The notes under the pieces: generated by a model
Told to the model about the DNA's origin: nothing
Seen by the model: the letters and a program-made list of their open reading frames with translations, nothing else
Database searches by the model: none
In this document: positions 39,192-39,932 of the stretch, piece by piece
Layout: each line of letters opens with the position of its first letter
How positions within the stretch are numbered: the stretch's first letter is position 1
Made by a program: the position numbers and the translations under genes
Assembly (NCBI GenBank): GCA_910589085.1
Contig: CAJUSG010000017.1
Span: forward strand, 1-39,932
Source of the DNA: an uncultured Oscillospiraceae bacterium
GTDB taxonomy: Bacteria > Bacillota > Clostridia > Oscillospirales > Oscillospiraceae
Reading direction: 5' to 3'
Length of the DNA: 39,932 nt

Positions 39192-39932
39192 TTACCAAAC
39201 CCTATCTTGGTAAGGTGTATCTTCTACTCCTTTGGAATTCAAGCGAAATACCATACAGTCAAGTTTCCCCCTCCACAGCTTCTTAAACCACGAAGTATGC
39301 CCAAACCACTTGACCAATATGGGGCTGATAGCATAGTAGGCTCGGATAAACGCCCGGCCATACCATGTTTCAGCCAGTGTATCGTCGCGATAGCGCCGCA
39401 GCGTCCACACTTGGGGACAGTCGTAGGAACCGTAAACGTCGGTGGCAATATAGCAGCCGCTGTTTTTCCGCTGATTTGCTTCGAATTCTTGTTTGCGTAG
39501 TTCTTCGAATTTACTTTTAAACCATGGAGAGTTGATATTCCCAATTTCATCATCATATTGTGCGGCCATCATTCCAAAATCGCGAAAAGTAACGGACTCA
39601 ATGTATGAAGCGGGTAATTCTACCATTTTCAGTTTCGGCGTATTTGAAAATGCCTGTTCGCCAATTTTCTGGATATTATCAGGTATATGAATTAATTCAA
39701 GCGATGTGCAACCCCTAAAGCATCTTGCTCCAAGTATTTGAACGCTATCAGGTAATTGAACTGATTTTAGTGAAGTACAACCAAGGGAACTTTGATAATA
39801 CCCGTTTGCCAGACATCCAAAGCAATCTGATTCAATCTCTTGCAGGTTATGAGGAAATATGATTGATTCAAGTGATGTAGCAACGCTTAACAAGAGCACA
39901 CAGAACATAGTATAAAACGCAGAGAGAAAGAT
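39192..39932 (-). CDS. BspA-type leucine-rich-repeat protein with CFI-box C-terminus, probably 5'-partial
   Basis: The frame is open to the right window edge; the first ATG inside is at 39908 but sits within a repeat-like stretch, so the real start is probably outside. LRR_5 (BspA/TpLRR) repeats run through the first 100 residues: TSLESIIFPHNLQEIESDCF, TSLKSVQLPDSVQILGARCF, TSLELIHIPDNIQKIGEQAF. The last 90 residues (CYIATDVYGSYDCPQVWTLRRYRDDTL, GRAFIRAYYAISPILVKWF) are a CFI-box domain, known from intracellular or sorted bacterial proteins. BspA repeats often bind host or bacterial proteins. Base composition is lower in GC than the neighbouring mobilisation genes, which suggests a separate origin. 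Confidence 0.8.
   Translation of the reverse strand: MFLSAFYTMFCVLLLSVATSLESIIFPHNLQEIESDCFGCLANGYYQSSLGCTSLKSVQLPDSVQILGARCFRGCTSLELIHIPDNIQKIGEQAFSNTPKLKMVELPASYIESVTFRDFGMMAAQYDDEIGNINSPWFKSKFEELRKQEFEANQRKNSGCYIATDVYGSYDCPQVWTLRRYRDDTLAETWYGRAFIRAYYAISPILVKWFGHTSWFKKLWRGKLDCMVFRLNSKGVEDTPYQDRVW

Larger units (their letters stand above)
34720..39932. mobile_element. Tn4451-like mobilizable element, right end outside the window
   Basis: The genes, read leftwards, are: LRR/CFI-box protein, oriT, DUF3847 protein, MobA/MobL relaxase, hairpin array, TnpW and a large serine recombinase. This is the core of Tn4451-type elements. The recombinase normally sits at one end, so the left boundary should lie in 34720-34796, between the DUF3298-like stop and the recombinase stop. 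The other end and attachment site are not in the window. Whether the LRR gene is cargo or host is unknown. Confidence 0.75.

Overview
The window looks like a chromosomal segment of a GC-rich, anaerobic gut Firmicute, probably in the Oscillospiraceae (Flavonifractor, Intestinimonas or Lawsonibacter-like). The reasons are strong AGGAGG ribosome-binding sites, a class 1B dihydroorotate dehydrogenase (PyrK plus PyrD), a YerC/YecD TrpR-like protein, GH94 phosphorolytic sugar use, and Tn4451-type mobile DNA. The genus is inferred from gene content only.

Both edges are mobile DNA. Positions 1-1442 are one end of an integrative element beside tRNA-Pro(TGG). Its tyrosine integrase is split by an exact 29-bp tandem duplication. 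From about 34.72 kb to the right edge lies a mobilizable element read leftwards: a BspA-type LRR protein with a CFI-box tail (possible cargo), a MobQ-type oriT, a DUF3847 protein, a MobA/MobL relaxase, a dense array of nine hairpins, TnpW and a TnpX-like serine recombinase.

Between them is chromosome. At 1.6-12.2 kb are trmB and an apparent regulon: a CocE-like hydrolase plus type Ic aminotransferase operon, an APC permease, a Crp/Fnr regulator, a second CocE-like hydrolase and an unassigned transporter. Three promoters in this group each carry a TGTCA-N6-TGACA-like site centred 41.5 bp upstream of the inferred start, the class II activator geometry. At 12.3-15.3 kb is a 1011-residue protein whose ends resemble flagellin domains and whose middle looks like a glycine-rich beta-helix.

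At 15.5-19.7 kb a tight operon encodes an M20 N-carbamoyl amino acid hydrolase, dihydroorotase, PyrK and PyrD. Together they could supply every step from orotate to aspartate, CO2 and ammonia, so this is a candidate orotate-degradation operon. At 19.7-23.3 kb a TIM-barrel enzyme and a PTS EIIC-like transporter with an unusual soluble N-terminal domain are divergent from a GntR/HutC regulator. At 23.4-31.8 kb are a sugar ABC transporter without its ATPase, a LacI regulator, a GH94 cellobiose phosphorylase and 6-phosphofructokinase, forming a path from imported beta-glucoside to glycolysis. At 31.9-34.7 kb are housekeeping genes (hslO, a methyltransferase, a YerC-like regulator) and a DUF3298-like protein.
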